Below, piece by piece: positions 17,594 to 26,787 of a stretch of 64,000 nt of DNA (its first letter is position 1; every line of letters starts with the position of its first letter). The translations under genes and the position numbers were made by a program. The notes under the pieces are model-generated. The model did not search any database and was not told where the DNA came from. It saw nothing but the letters and a program-made list of their open reading frames with translations. The DNA comes from Rahnella bonaserana (GTDB lineage Bacteria; Pseudomonadota; Gammaproteobacteria; Enterobacterales; Enterobacteriaceae): contig NZ_JAFMOW010000049.1 of the NCBI RefSeq assembly GCF_019049675.1, forward strand, positions 1 through 64,000. The letters run 5' to 3'.

Positions 17594-18979
17594 TTACCAG
17601 CCGACACTCACGCCAGCGCCGTAACCAAAGTTGCTTTGTGAATCGTCGGAAACCGACATTTTCACGATGGTAGCGCGGCTTGCATGGAATGATGCACCGA
17701 CGGAAATTGCATTTTGAGAGTCGTAGCCACCGACACCGGCACCGACTGCAAATTGCTGAGATTCCTGCACCTGAGGGATGTTGGCCTGAGCCATAGCGGA
17801 CGCTGAACCTGCTGCGGCTTCTTTCTTATTGCCATCCACTTCAGATTTCAGGTTATTGAATTTCTTGTTGGTATAATCATTCGCCTGACTCAGGGTTTGT
17901 GCATCCGCCACCGCGCGGCTGTGGGATTCAGCCATTACTTCAGAGTGATTTTGTTCAGCTTCAGCATTGAGGGCAGTGATTTGCTGGTCGTAATAGGCAG
18001 AGCGGACCACTTGTTTAACAACAGGCTTTTGCTTTGAAACGGAAGCCTGTTCCGCCGGATTCTGTTTCACGTGTTCGTCATCCGAAGCATTTTTAGAAGG
18101 CGTAGTGTTGACCGGAACACCGGTCGGGTCGTTATGCTGATAGGCCGCCACTTCTTCTGCGTGCTGCTGCAAGGCCGTCCGCTGTGCCGCGAGTGACTGA
18201 CCCGTATTGTGATTACCGTCGAGGTGCTGCGCTTCACCAGTCTGATGGGTCGGAGTACCGGTTGGATCGTTATGCTGATAGGCCGCCACTTCTTCTGTGT
18301 GTTGCTGCAAGGCAGTTTGCTGTGCCGCGAGTGACTGGCCAGTATTGTGATTACCGTCGAGGTGTGTCGCTTCACCAATCTGATGTGTCGGAGTACCGGT
18401 TGGATCGTTATGCTGATAGGCCGCCACTTCTTCTGCGTGCTGCTGCAAGGCAGTTCGCTGTGCCGCGAATGACTGGCCAGTATTGTGATTACCGTCGAGG
18501 TGTGTCGCTTCACCAATCTGATGTGTCGGAGTACCGGTTGGATCGTTTTTAATCAGGGTGGGTTCTGCCGGAACCAGACTTGTCATCGGCATCGTGGCAG
18601 AGCCAGTGATAGCCGTCTGCATTCTTGCGGCAGGATCGAAAGCAGGGAGCAGAATGTTTTTAGAACCATCCCAGAAAGTATTTGTTTTCAGATAGTCGGC
18701 AACTTGATTCAGATTGTCCTTTCTCAGGATCTCATTTTGCTTATCAGCAGGGATCCAGGAATATTTTGTAATGTATGCGCGGGCAGCTTCCAGATCAGTT
18801 CCGGAAAGCTGCGCATGAGCAGGCGAAATCACACTTAACGCAATCACAATACCCAGACATACGCGACGAACCTTTGTTCTTTGTAACTGAAGGCGACTTG
18901 TCGTTTTAAGAGGGTTATCCAGCTCTGGATGGGTTGAGGTGGTGTCATTCATACTGCGATTTGCGATTAGTGCATTCAT
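17594..18979 (-). CDS. Small YadA-like trimeric autotransporter with 46-residue repeats
   Basis: A 461-aa surface protein. A long N-region and hydrophobic core (about 38-56) end in SPAHA, an extended signal peptide. An N-terminal domain spans about 58-140. Three tandem 46-residue repeats follow at 145-190, 191-236 and 237-282, each opening NDPTGTPTHQ, plus a partial fourth. A helical coiled-coil-like stalk covers about 325-400. The last 55 or so residues (QQFAVGAGVGGYDSQNAIS to GVSVGW) look like the YadA membrane anchor and end in an aromatic residue. It would trimerise and pass its own passenger outward. The stalk is very short for an adhesin, so the role may differ. Two downstream genes look co-transcribed. 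Confidence 0.78.
   Translation of the reverse strand: MNALIANRSMNDTTSTHPELDNPLKTTSRLQLQRTKVRRVCLGIVIALSVISPAHAQLSGTDLEAARAYITKYSWIPADKQNEILRKDNLNQVADYLKTNTFWDGSKNILLPAFDPAARMQTAITGSATMPMTSLVPAEPTLIKNDPTGTPTHQIGEATHLDGNHNTGQSFAAQRTALQQHAEEVAAYQHNDPTGTPTHQIGEATHLDGNHNTGQSLAAQQTALQQHTEEVAAYQHNDPTGTPTHQTGEAQHLDGNHNTGQSLAAQRTALQQHAEEVAAYQHNDPTGVPVNTTPSKNASDDEHVKQNPAEQASVSKQKPVVKQVVRSAYYDQQITALNAEAEQNHSEVMAESHSRAVADAQTLSQANDYTNKKFNNLKSEVDGNKKEAAAGSASAMAQANIPQVQESQQFAVGAGVGGYDSQNAISVGASFHASRATIVKMSVSDDSQSNFGYGAGVSVGW
18134..18547 (-). repeat. Three tandem 138-bp in-frame repeats
   Basis: Three direct copies of a 138-bp unit encode 46-residue repeats of the YadA-like protein. The copies differ at only a few bases, suggesting recent duplication or gene conversion. 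A 4-5 residue remnant of a fourth copy follows. Copy number could change by recombination without breaking the frame. Confidence 0.9.
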
Positions 18980-19309
18980 TTGTTTTTTCCGGTACTGAAA
19001 TAAGTATCTGTTAGCGACAAATAAGGAGCGTTATCAGAACGCTATTTTTGTCTCCTAACCAAAATCATACATGCGGTGAATGTGACTTGCTTCACGCATT
19101 CACTGAACGTTTGACTTATGTCAAGAAACGTAAAGTTAAAGCGCTACATGAATTTGTTTCACTTAGCGCGCTTATTTGTCGCTAGTGGGTACGAAATTGC
19201 GTGTCTGGAATGTGTAAATCTAAGAGTTTTCGTAGCGAATAGCGACAGGATGAATTCTCTACGGGATTCTTGTACAATATGCAGGGTTAAAGAAATTGGA
19301 GATAAGTGA
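18980..19309. promoter_or_regulatory. Divergent control region with mirrored 15-bp sites
   Basis: TTAGCGACAAATAAG (19011-19025) reappears reversed as CTTATTTGTCGCTAG (19171-19185), matching at 14 of 15 positions. A related TAGCGACA lies at about 19237-19244. Next to the first site an AGCGTT/AACGCT hairpin (19027-19043) is flanked by ACAAATA and TATTTTTGT. The region separates the YadA-like gene from the HTH gene. The HTH protein, or another repressor, probably binds both sites and may loop the DNA. Confidence 0.6.
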
Positions 19310-19636
19310 ATGGCAGATAACGCAAATGAGTTCCTGGACTATGTCCGGAGGCTGGATATCGATCAGCCCGCGTTGTGTATCCTGTTGGGACTGCCGCGCA
19401 GCACGTTAAATAAGTGGATCAACGGCACGGTGACGCAAATCCCACAAGTGGCCGTTACTGCTGTCAGAATGCTTTGGTTCATGCGCAACAGTGATGAAGC
19501 ATTATTTGAAAAGTGGGCGATAGTGCAGGATTTTGGTGTGACTGCCGACTATGCCGTCAATGACAGAGTGCAGGAGTTTTTGCATACGATTAAGCGTGAA
19601 CCCAGCCCGGCGATCAAAAAGCTATTGAACAAATAA
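19310..19636 (+). CDS. Small HTH (Cro/C1-like) regulator
   Basis: A 108-aa protein with a lambda-repressor-like HTH at about 13-45 (DIDQPALCILLGLPRSTLNKWINGTVTQIP). A helical C-terminal part follows that I cannot assign. The RBS GGAG lies 9 bp before the ATG. It is divergent from the YadA-like operon, with the mirrored sites between, so it is the likely local regulator. A strong terminator follows at 19676-19714. Confidence 0.75.
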   Translation: MADNANEFLDYVRRLDIDQPALCILLGLPRSTLNKWINGTVTQIPQVAVTAVRMLWFMRNSDEALFEKWAIVQDFGVTADYAVNDRVQEFLHTIKREPSPAIKKLLNK

Positions 19637-19675
19637 CGCAGCGGGCAGGATGTTTTGCCGCAGCTGAAGGGCGAT

Positions 19676-19714
19676 AAAAAAGGCGATTAACCTTTCGGGT
19701 TAATCGCCTTTTTT
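19676..19714. terminator. Bidirectional terminator
   Basis: An 11-bp perfect stem (GGCGATTAACC at 19682-19692 and GGTTAATCGCC at 19698-19708) is flanked by A6 on the left and T6 on the right. It serves the HTH gene and the convergent EthD gene. Confidence 0.9.
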
Positions 19715-19750
19715 ATCAGAAGAGCAGGGTGAATTATTCAGATAACAACT

Positions 19751-20056
19751 TCAGACAACAACGTCGAAAATCATCTTCACCGGTTCGATATTCGTAAAGT
19801 TCGGTACATCCGCGACGAAATCTGCAGCATTATCTTTCATGCCTTTTTCGAAGTCTTCCATTGAGAGGCAATAGATATGGCAGGCAGCAATGAATGGGGT
19901 CTCTGCCGGTGCGCCCTCGGGCATTTTGTCGATGGCATAAGAATGGCAAAACTCGCCCATGCGGCGTTTGATCAGCGGTAAATGCACGTCGCGGTAATAA
20001 TCATGGTCAAAGGTTCCGCCTTTGGTGTTCGGGTAAAGCACGCTGTATTTAATCAC
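19751..20056 (-). CDS. EthD-domain protein
   Basis: A 101-aa ferredoxin-like dimeric alpha+beta barrel protein. It starts MIKYSVLYPNTKGGTFDHDYYRDVHLPL, the EthD family opening with the conserved HLPL. It ends in a beta-strand segment (VKMIFDVVV). Members are found in degradation pathways and as small oxygenase-like or cyclase-like proteins. The role here is unknown and the gene stands alone. Confidence 0.8.
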   Translation of the reverse strand: MIKYSVLYPNTKGGTFDHDYYRDVHLPLIKRRMGEFCHSYAIDKMPEGAPAETPFIAACHIYCLSMEDFEKGMKDNAADFVADVPNFTNIEPVKMIFDVVV

Positions 20057-20210
20057 GTCGTTTCTCGTCTTTTTTGCGAATAAAAATCAATTTTAGCGTA
20101 CCGGTCACGGTCGCGCCGCGCCATTTGTGCCTGATGCTCTTTATCTGAAAACTCATCCTGCTGACCATATGTACTAAGCTTATAAGATTGTTACTAACTA
20201 TGGGACAAGC

Positions 20211-21590
20211 ATGGGATTTTTAGGTTGGACAGCGGCAGTCGGAGGACTGCTATTGATTATGTCACTGGCGTCGGGGTGGATTTCCCGCGGCCCGGTGACG
20301 ACTTTTGGTTTATATCTGGCGGCGGGAATTGTCTGTGGCCCCTGGGTTCTGGATTTACTGCATATCGATCTGGTGGCCTATTCTACGCTCACCGCACATT
20401 TCACTGAGATTGCCATGGCGGCTTCTCTGTTTATTACCGGACTCAAACTGAGGCTACCGTTTCGCGCGCAAAGCTGGCGTGTAGGTGTGCTTCTGGCGTT
20501 TCCGGCCATGTTACTGACCGTGCTGTGCGTCGCCGCAATTGCACATTACATCACCGGCATTTCCTGGCCGCTGGCACTGGCGCTGGGCGCAATTATTGCG
20601 CCGACGGATCCGGTACTCGCCAGTATGATTGCGGTAAATGATGCTAATGATGACGATGGATTACGCGTCGCGCTTTCCAGCGAAGCAGGCATGAATGATG
20701 GTTCCGCACTGCCGATCCTGATGCTGGCGCTGATGCTGTTTACCGCGAATGAAGGTCTTTCCTCGCAGGCCATCTGGCATTGGGCGTGGCGTGATGTGGT
20801 GTGGGCGTTGATGGGCGGACTGGCGATTGGTTATGCCATGGGCAAGCTGGTAGGACTGAGTGCCACACGTTTTCACAGCCGTCAGCGAACGGTCGCGCCG
20901 AGTGATTTTCTGGCGCTTGCGCTGATCGCACTCAGTTATGCCGCTGCGCAGAGTCTGGATGCTTCCGGTTTTCTGGCCGCATTCGCCGCCGGTGTCGGGC
21001 TTCGCAGCGCAGAGGTGCGCGTTGTTTCCCTGCATCCGCCAGACGATCTGGAAGAAGGCTCCCGACCGCCACCGGCGGAAGTGATGGTCAATCCGCATCA
21101 GCGCCACTCCATGCAGGCGGAAATGCCGCAAAATTCTATCGGGCTGATGGTCGGGGATGCGTTGTCTTTCGGCGATACCATTGAGCGTATCTTTGCAGCG
21201 GGGATTGTCATGGTGCTGGGCATCACGCTGGCTGAGCACTGGGAACCGATGGGGCTGCTGATTGCGGCCCTGCTGTTTATCGTGATCCGGCCGCTGACGG
21301 TGTACATCACCACGATTGGCGTGCATGTGCCGAAGGGAAGGCGGCTGATGATTGGCTGGTTTGGTATTCGTGGTATCGGCAGTATGAATTACATCGCTTA
21401 CGCCTGGACGCACGGTTTACACGGGGCAGAGGCCAACTATATGACCAATATTGCCTTTACCGTCATTGTGACCAGCGTTGTCATTCACGGGCTGACCGTT
21501 TCCCCGGTTCTGAGCTGGCGTAAAGCCAGACAAGAGGCCGCGCGGGAAGAACGTGAGGAGCGGGAAAAACAGCAGGAAAAAGAGGCATAA
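20211..21590 (+). CDS. CPA1-family Na+(K+)/H+ antiporter (NhaP-like)
   Basis: An inner-membrane cation:proton antiporter of 459 aa with about 12 hydrophobic helices. The CPA1 motifs LGAIIAPTDPVLASM and LSSEAGMNDGSALPILM (the likely ion-binding Asp-containing helix) are clear. A cytoplasmic loop with DDLEEGSRPPPAEVMV lies near 285, and the tail is a highly charged EREEREKQQEKEA segment. GGGA six bases before the ATG supports the start. It exports Na+ or K+ in exchange for H+; selectivity cannot be read from the sequence. Confidence 0.88.
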   Translation: MGFLGWTAAVGGLLLIMSLASGWISRGPVTTFGLYLAAGIVCGPWVLDLLHIDLVAYSTLTAHFTEIAMAASLFITGLKLRLPFRAQSWRVGVLLAFPAMLLTVLCVAAIAHYITGISWPLALALGAIIAPTDPVLASMIAVNDANDDDGLRVALSSEAGMNDGSALPILMLALMLFTANEGLSSQAIWHWAWRDVVWALMGGLAIGYAMGKLVGLSATRFHSRQRTVAPSDFLALALIALSYAAAQSLDASGFLAAFAAGVGLRSAEVRVVSLHPPDDLEEGSRPPPAEVMVNPHQRHSMQAEMPQNSIGLMVGDALSFGDTIERIFAAGIVMVLGITLAEHWEPMGLLIAALLFIVIRPLTVYITTIGVHVPKGRRLMIGWFGIRGIGSMNYIAYAWTHGLHGAEANYMTNIAFTVIVTSVVIHGLTVSPVLSWRKARQEAAREEREEREKQQEKEA

Positions 21591-21594
21591 AAAA

Positions 21595-21618
21595 ACGGAC
21601 GCCCATGGCGTCCGTTTT
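21595..21618. terminator. Bidirectional terminator between antiporter gene and znuB
   Basis: ACGGACGCC (21595-21603) and GGCGTCCGT (21607-21615) form a stem with A and T runs on the two sides. It closes both convergent transcripts. Confidence 0.85.
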
Positions 21619-21622
21619 GCTG

Positions 21623-22408
21623 TCAGGCGACCTGCTTTTTGCTGAGGCTCAGCATAAACAGCGCGGCGGCGCAGAGTACGACAGAAGGGCCTGCCGGTGT
21701 ATCGTAAAACGCCGAAAATGTCAGACCACCGGTAACCGCAACAATGCCAATTGCGACCGCCACCATTGCCATCTGTTCGGGCGTTTTGGCGAAACGGCGC
21801 GCCGTTGCCGCAGGGATAATCAGCAGCGAGGTGATGATCAGCGCACCGACGAATTTCATCGCCAGACCGATTGTCAGCGCTGTCACCAGCATCAGGACAA
21901 CCCGTGAACGTTGCAAATTCACGCCATCAACATGGGCCAGTTCAGGACTGATGGTCATCGAAAGCAAGGCGCGCCATTGCCAGCACAGCACGGCAATAAC
22001 CACCGTCACACCGATGGCAATCATCCAGATATCGCTGTAAGTCACAGACAGCAAATCACCGAACAGATAGGCCATCAGATCCACACGTACTCCCGACATC
22101 AGGCTGACCACAACCAGCCCCAGCGACAGGGCGCTGTGCGCCATAATCCCCAGCAGCGTATCAACGGCGAGATGCGGTTTACGCTCCAGCGCCACCAGCA
22201 ATATGGCCAGCAATAAGGTAACGGCGATAACGGTATAAAAAGGATTGATATTGAGCAGCAAACCAAACGCGACGCCCAGCAGTGAGGCATGTGCCAGCGT
22301 ATCGCCGAAATAAGACATCCGTCGCCAGACCACAAAAGAACCCAGCGGACCGGCTGCGATAGCCAGCAAAACACCGGCCAGCCAGCCCGGTAATAACAGC
22401 GCGATCAT
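21623..22408 (-). CDS. znuB: Zinc ABC transporter permease ZnuB
   Basis: The membrane subunit of the high-affinity zinc importer, 261 aa with about eight helices. It opens [38 protein letters not shown], the family's typical start, and contains [14 protein letters not shown] and the coupling-helix region near GVNLQRSR. It overlaps znuC by 4 bp (ATGA), so the two are one operon, under the Zur site at about 23188-23210. Confidence 0.95.
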   Translation of the reverse strand: MIALLLPGWLAGVLLAIAAGPLGSFVVWRRMSYFGDTLAHASLLGVAFGLLLNINPFYTVIAVTLLLAILLVALERKPHLAVDTLLGIMAHSALSLGLVVVSLMSGVRVDLMAYLFGDLLSVTYSDIWMIAIGVTVVIAVLCWQWRALLSMTISPELAHVDGVNLQRSRVVLMLVTALTIGLAMKFVGALIITSLLIIPAATARRFAKTPEQMAMVAVAIGIVAVTGGLTFSAFYDTPAGPSVVLCAAALFMLSLSKKQVA

Positions 22409-23163
22409 GCGTCACGACCTCCGGTATTGCGCAAAATTATCTTTCCCTTTAAATCATGACGATGATTATGGTTGTGACGGTAAATCGCCAGCTGCTCTGC
22501 GCCGCGGTTGCCAAACATCGCGATAAATTCCGGATGCGTCGACACCACTTCCGGTGAGCCGGAGCAGCAGATATGCTGGTTAAGACACAGCACTTCATCG
22601 GTTTTCGCCATCACCAGATGCAAATCATGCGACACCATCAGCACCGCACAACCCAGTTCGCAGCGCAGGCTGTCGATCAGATTGTAAAGCGCCAGTTGGC
22701 CGTTGACGTCAACACCTTGCGTCGGTTCATCCAGCACCAGTAACTGCGGGCTGTTCATCAATGCCCGTGCTAAAAGCACACGCTGGTTTTCGCCACCGGA
22801 TAACTTTTGCATTGGTTGATCCAGCAGATGCGCGGCCTGAACGCGTTTGAGCGCGGGCAGAATATCGCTTTTTTTCACGCCAGGTTTGAGCCGCATAAAA
22901 CGGCTGACGGTCAGCGGCATGGTGGGATCAAGGTGAATTTTTTGCGGAACGTAGCCGATGCGTAAACCCGGTTCGCGGGTCATGACGCCCTCAGTGGGCG
23001 CAATAAGGCCAAGAACCACACGCACTAATGTGGATTTCCCCGCCCCGTTCGGGCCGAGAAGGGTCAGGATTTTCCCCGGTTGCAGGCTCAGCGAGATGTT
23101 GGACAGCACGCGTCGTGAACCGAAAGTCACTGAAATATTTTGGAGCGTAGCTAAAGTGGGCAT
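22405..23163 (-). CDS. znuC: Zinc ABC transporter ATP-binding protein ZnuC
   Basis: The cytoplasmic ATPase of the zinc importer, 252 aa. Walker A is GPNGAGKS (about 36-43), the signature is LSGGENQR, and Walker B is [12 protein letters not shown] with the switch His in VSHDLH. A His-rich tail (HNHNHRHD) near the C-terminus is usual for ZnuC. It is divergent from znuA and overlaps znuB. Confidence 0.95.
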   Translation of the reverse strand: MPTLATLQNISVTFGSRRVLSNISLSLQPGKILTLLGPNGAGKSTLVRVVLGLIAPTEGVMTREPGLRIGYVPQKIHLDPTMPLTVSRFMRLKPGVKKSDILPALKRVQAAHLLDQPMQKLSGGENQRVLLARALMNSPQLLVLDEPTQGVDVNGQLALYNLIDSLRCELGCAVLMVSHDLHLVMAKTDEVLCLNQHICCSGSPEVVSTHPEFIAMFGNRGAEQLAIYRHNHNHRHDLKGKIILRNTGGRDA

Positions 23164-23187
23164 GTCATAGGGTCTTGCAGAACAAAT

Positions 23188-23210
23188 CGGATGTTATAAT
23201 ATTGCGTTTC
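23188..23210. promoter_or_regulatory. Zur box between znuC and znuA
   Basis: The core TGTTATAATATT at about 23192-23203 matches the E. coli znu Zur site (AAATGTTATAATATC-type). It sits between the divergent znuCB and znuA starts, as in E. coli. Zinc-bound Zur should repress both transcripts. Confidence 0.85.
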
Positions 23211-23242
23211 GCGAAAAATAACCAGTTTCCCCCAACACGAAG

Positions 23243-24187
23243 ATGAGTTCACTCAGCATGATACAGAAAAAAAGCGTCAAACGGATGTTTCTGGCAGCCG
23301 CAATATTGAGTTCAGGTGCGGTTTTCAGCGCGCAGGCCGCCGTTGTTGCCTCCGTACGCCCGCTGGGTTTTATCGCATCTGCTATTGCCGACGGTGTCAT
23401 GCCGACAGAAGTCTTACTGCCTGATGGCGCATCGCCGCATGATTTTGCCCTGCGCCCTTCCGATATTGCACGCCTGCGCAGCGCCGATCTGGTGGTGTGG
23501 GTGGGGCCGGAAATGGAAGCCTTCATGACCAAATCCGCCGCACAATTACCGCCAAACCGTCAGGTAGAAATTGCGACGCTGCCAGCCGTCAAACCGCTGC
23601 TGATGAAGGGCAGCGATGATGAACATGACCATGATCATGCCCATGATAACGAGGGCGATGACCACCACCACGGCGAATACAATATGCATGTCTGGTTATC
23701 ACCGGAAATCGCCCGTGAAGCCGCAATTGTGATCCATGACAAACTTGCAGAGCTGGTTCCGCAGAAAAAGCAACATTTAGATGCAAATTTGGCACGTTTT
23801 GAAGACGGGCTGACAAAAACTGACAAAAATATTGTTACTATGCTGCAGCCTGTGCAGGGTAAGGGATATTTTGTTTTTCACGATGCTTATGGCTACTTTG
23901 AAAAACACTTCGGCCTCTCGCCACTTGGTCACTTTACGATCAACCCTGAAATTCAACCCGGCGCACAGCGATTACATCTCATTCGAACACAGTTGGTTGA
24001 GCAAAAAGCGACCTGCGTTTTTGCTGAGCCACAATTCAGGCCGGCCGTCATAACGGCTGTTGCCCAGGGAACAAAAGTGCGTATGGGCACATTGGATCCG
24101 CTGGGGAGCGGCATTGAACTGAGTGCGGACAGCTATGTGAACTTTTTGTCACAGCTGGCGAACCAGTACCTGAGCTGCCTGAAGTAA
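23243..24187 (+). CDS. znuA: Periplasmic zinc-binding protein ZnuA
   Basis: The solute-binding protein of the zinc importer, 314 aa. A signal peptide of about 32 residues ends at SAQA. The His/Asp-rich metal-capture loop lies at about 125-148 ([20 protein letters not shown]). Zinc ligands are expected at the His in SPHDF, in NMHVW and in PLGHF, with an acidic residue near the C-terminus. The ATG at 23243 is used; an internal ATG at 23258 has no better RBS. Zur regulated. Confidence 0.95.
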   Translation: MSSLSMIQKKSVKRMFLAAAILSSGAVFSAQAAVVASVRPLGFIASAIADGVMPTEVLLPDGASPHDFALRPSDIARLRSADLVVWVGPEMEAFMTKSAAQLPPNRQVEIATLPAVKPLLMKGSDDEHDHDHAHDNEGDDHHHGEYNMHVWLSPEIAREAAIVIHDKLAELVPQKKQHLDANLARFEDGLTKTDKNIVTMLQPVQGKGYFVFHDAYGYFEKHFGLSPLGHFTINPEIQPGAQRLHLIRTQLVEQKATCVFAEPQFRPAVITAVAQGTKVRMGTLDPLGSGIELSADSYVNFLSQLANQYLSCLK

Positions 24188-24207
24188 GCTAAAAGGACAG
24201 AATTTAA

Positions 24208-25542
24208 GTGCAGCTGATAGCCCGATCTATCGCTCTGGCGTATAGCAACCTTCCACGGCCCCACCGCATTATGCTGGGGTCACTTACCGTCGTCACACTG
24301 GCTGTGGCCGTATGGAAACCGTTAGCCTATCACCCGGACAATGACCTCTCTGATACCAGACCGCTGGTTAAAAATATCACCCTCGATAACCAGCAATTAC
24401 GTTCTTTGCTTCCCGAAGCCAGTGAACCTATCGATCAAACCCCACCAGCTGATGATGACATCCCGCAGGATGATCTTGACGATAAAACCGCCACTGAAAC
24501 GGGCGTTCATGAATATGTTGTTTCGACCGGCGATACCCTCAGTAGTATTCTGAATCAGTACGGCATTGATATGTCGGAAATTGCCGCGCTGTCTGATGCC
24601 AACCGTGATTTGCGTAATCTGAAAGTCGGCCAGCAGATTTCCTGGACACTGAATGATGCCGGGGATTTACAGCGTCTGACCTGGGAAAAATCGCGCCGCG
24701 AAACTTATACCTTTGACCGTTCCGGCAACACCTTTAAATCTTCGCTGGAAACCCTGAAAGGGGAATGGAAAGACACGGTGATTAAGGGTTCGCTGAACGG
24801 GAGTTTTGTCACCAGCGCAAGAGCCGCGGGGCTGAGCAGTGGTGAAGTCAGCGCTGTTATCAAAGCACTGCAATGGCAACTCGATTTCCGTAAATTACAG
24901 AAAGGCGATGATTTCGCGGTTCTGATGTCCCACGAAGTGCTGGATGGCAAAAACGAACAAAGCGAATTGCAGGCCGTGCGTATGCGCACTGGCGGTAAAG
25001 ATTATTACGCAGTTCGGGCTGAAGACGGTAAGTTTTACGACCGTTCCGGCAGCGGGCTGGCCAAGGGCTTCCTGCGTTTCCCAACCGGTAAACAATATCG
25101 CGTTTCTTCCAACTTTAATCCGCGTCGTCTGAACCCGGTTACCGGCCGCATTGCGCCACATCGTGGCGTCGATTTCGCGGTGCCTGTCGGCACGCCGGTT
25201 CTGGCTGTTGGTGACGGCGAAGTGGTGGTTGCCAAGAACGGCGGGGCGGCAGGTAACTATGTGGCGATCCGCCACGGTCGTCAGTATATGACCCGTTATA
25301 TGCATCTGCGTAAAATTCTGGTGAAACCAGGTCAGAAAATTAAGCGCGGTGACCGCATTGCGCTTTCCGGTAATACCGGCCGCTCAACCGGCCCGCATCT
25401 GCATTTTGAAATGTGGATCAACCAGCTGGCCGTGAATCCGCTGACCGCTAAATTGCCACGTACGGAAGGGCTGACCGGTAAAGACCGGGCGACCTATCTG
25501 GCCACCGTTCGTCAGGTTGTTCCTCAACTTAAACTTGACTGA
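24208..25542 (+). CDS. mepM: Murein DD-endopeptidase MepM
   Basis: A periplasmic M23 metalloprotease that cuts D-Ala-mDAP cross-links so that new peptidoglycan can be inserted. The product is 444 aa. An N-terminal membrane anchor lies at about 20-37 (IMLGSLTVVTLAVAVW), LysM at about 95-140 (HEYVVSTGDTLSSILNQYGI), and the LytM domain near 315-410 has HRGVDF and HLHFEMW zinc-binding motifs. Translation starts at GTG with AGGA upstream. It follows znuA by 20 bp, as in E. coli. Confidence 0.95.
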   Translation: MQLIARSIALAYSNLPRPHRIMLGSLTVVTLAVAVWKPLAYHPDNDLSDTRPLVKNITLDNQQLRSLLPEASEPIDQTPPADDDIPQDDLDDKTATETGVHEYVVSTGDTLSSILNQYGIDMSEIAALSDANRDLRNLKVGQQISWTLNDAGDLQRLTWEKSRRETYTFDRSGNTFKSSLETLKGEWKDTVIKGSLNGSFVTSARAAGLSSGEVSAVIKALQWQLDFRKLQKGDDFAVLMSHEVLDGKNEQSELQAVRMRTGGKDYYAVRAEDGKFYDRSGSGLAKGFLRFPTGKQYRVSSNFNPRRLNPVTGRIAPHRGVDFAVPVGTPVLAVGDGEVVVAKNGGAAGNYVAIRHGRQYMTRYMHLRKILVKPGQKIKRGDRIALSGNTGRSTGPHLHFEMWINQLAVNPLTAKLPRTEGLTGKDRATYLATVRQVVPQLKLD

Positions 25543-25565
25543 TTCTTCACGCTTAAACTTGTGAT

Positions 25566-25595
25566 GCAGTGATTTATTGCAAAATAAATCACTGC
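25566..25595 (+). terminator. Hairpin after mepM
   Basis: A perfect 13-bp stem (GCAGTGATTTATT and AATAAATCACTGC) with a GCAA loop lies 23 bp after the mepM stop. No T-run follows, so it may be a processing or stability element rather than an intrinsic terminator. Confidence 0.6.
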
Positions 25596-25602
25596 ATTCA
25601 TC

Positions 25603-25718
25603 ATACTTCAAGGCACCGGGGCGTTGATTTCTCTCAGTCACCCGAATCACTTACCTGAGTAAGCTCATCGGGGTTCCTTCGTTTACCGCCTTCCTGTGAC
25701 TCGAATTATTTCGAATAA
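25603..25718. repeat. ERIC element (diverged)
   Basis: About 116 bp whose centre (CACCCGAATCACTTACC followed by TGAGTAAGCTCATCGGGG) matches the ERIC core palindrome, followed by the usual GCCTTCCTG segment. The ends are degenerate. It lies between mepM and lpxM. Confidence 0.75.
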
Positions 25719-25759
25719 ACACTTATCATTAAGGCAGAATTTGTCATAAGAGCCTGAGC

Positions 25760-26740
25760 ATGCAGCCAGAAAAAGAAAAACGATCTTCCGTAGAATTTAT
25801 TCCGCAATTTCAGAAAGCCTTCTACCATCCACGTTACTGGGGCGTCTGGCTGGGCGTCGGTGCGATGGCTACCATGGCTTGGTTGCCCGCGAAAGTCCGT
25901 GATCCGGTGTTAGGCAGTCTGGGACGTCTGGCAGGAAAGTTTGCCAAAGGTGCACGACGTCGTGCTCAAATCAATCTGTTGTATTGCCTGCCGGAAACAC
26001 CGGAAGCTGAGCGCGAACACATCATTGATGAAATGTTTGCTACCGCGCCGCAGGCGATGGTGATGATGGCTGAACTGGCTATCCGTGACCCGAAAAAAGT
26101 CATGCAGCGCGTACGCTGGCATGGTAAAGAAATTATCGATGAGATGCAGGCGAAAGGCCAGAATGTGATTTTTCTGGTGCCACATGGCTGGGCTGTGGAC
26201 ATCCCTGCGATGCTCATGGCCGCTGGCGGCCAGCCGATGGCTGCTATGTTTCACAATCAGAAAAACCCGCTGACCGATTATCTGTGGAATACCGTGCGTC
26301 GCCGTTTTGGTGGCCGTATGCACGCGCGCAATGACGGCATCAAGCCGTTCATCAGTTCTGTGCGTCAGGGGTACTGGGGCTATTATCTGCCGGATCAGGA
26401 TCACGGTGCTGAACACAGCGAGTTTGTGGATTTCTTTGCGACCTACAAGGCGACATTGCCCGCGGTAGGCCGTCTGATGAAAGTCTGCCGCGCCTCCATT
26501 ATCCCTTTATTCCCGGTGTACAACGCTCGTGAACAGCGTCTGGATATTTACGTCCGGCCACCGATGGATGATCTTGCGACTGCGGATGATCACTACATTG
26601 CGCGCCGGATGAATGAGGAAGTGGAGATTCTGGTTGGCCCGAATCCGGAACAGTACACCTGGATCCTAAAACTGCTTAAAACCCGCAAACCGGGTGAGCC
26701 TGAACCGTATTCGCGTAAAGAACTGTATCCGAAGAAATGA
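25760..26740 (+). CDS. lpxM: Lipid A myristoyltransferase LpxM
   Basis: Adds the final acyl chain (usually myristate) to Kdo2-lipid A at the inner membrane. The product is 326 aa and starts [22 protein letters not shown] hydrophobic stretch lies near 30-45. The HX4D catalytic motif is seen in [10 protein letters not shown] near 138-147, and YLPDQDHG is a second conserved block. The C-terminus KELYPKK is family-like. In E. coli lpxM is followed directly by pykA; here the siderophore cluster lies between them. Confidence 0.95.
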   Translation: MQPEKEKRSSVEFIPQFQKAFYHPRYWGVWLGVGAMATMAWLPAKVRDPVLGSLGRLAGKFAKGARRRAQINLLYCLPETPEAEREHIIDEMFATAPQAMVMMAELAIRDPKKVMQRVRWHGKEIIDEMQAKGQNVIFLVPHGWAVDIPAMLMAAGGQPMAAMFHNQKNPLTDYLWNTVRRRFGGRMHARNDGIKPFISSVRQGYWGYYLPDQDHGAEHSEFVDFFATYKATLPAVGRLMKVCRASIIPLFPVYNAREQRLDIYVRPPMDDLATADDHYIARRMNEEVEILVGPNPEQYTWILKLLKTRKPGEPEPYSRKELYPKK

Positions 26741-26758
26741 CCGTCTGAATTTGAAAAC

Positions 26759-26787
26759 AGCTGAGGCTCACACCTCAGCTTTTTTTA
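26759..26787. terminator. Terminator after lpxM
   Basis: An AGCTGAGG/CCTCAGCT stem with a 6-nt loop is followed by T7. Its T-run overlaps the end of the convergent MFS gene. Confidence 0.88.

Noticed and set aside
18134-18547. CRISPR array
   Set aside because: The repeats are contiguous 138-bp coding units without spacers.
18067-18552. Repeat-containing ORFs in other frames (149 and 122 codons)
   Set aside because: They exist only because the 138-bp repeats keep every frame open; the YadA-like frame carries signal peptide and anchor.
20661-21413. 250-codon minus-strand ORF rich in His, Arg and Gln
   Set aside because: Antisense to the antiporter gene; composition typical of a reverse-frame artefact.
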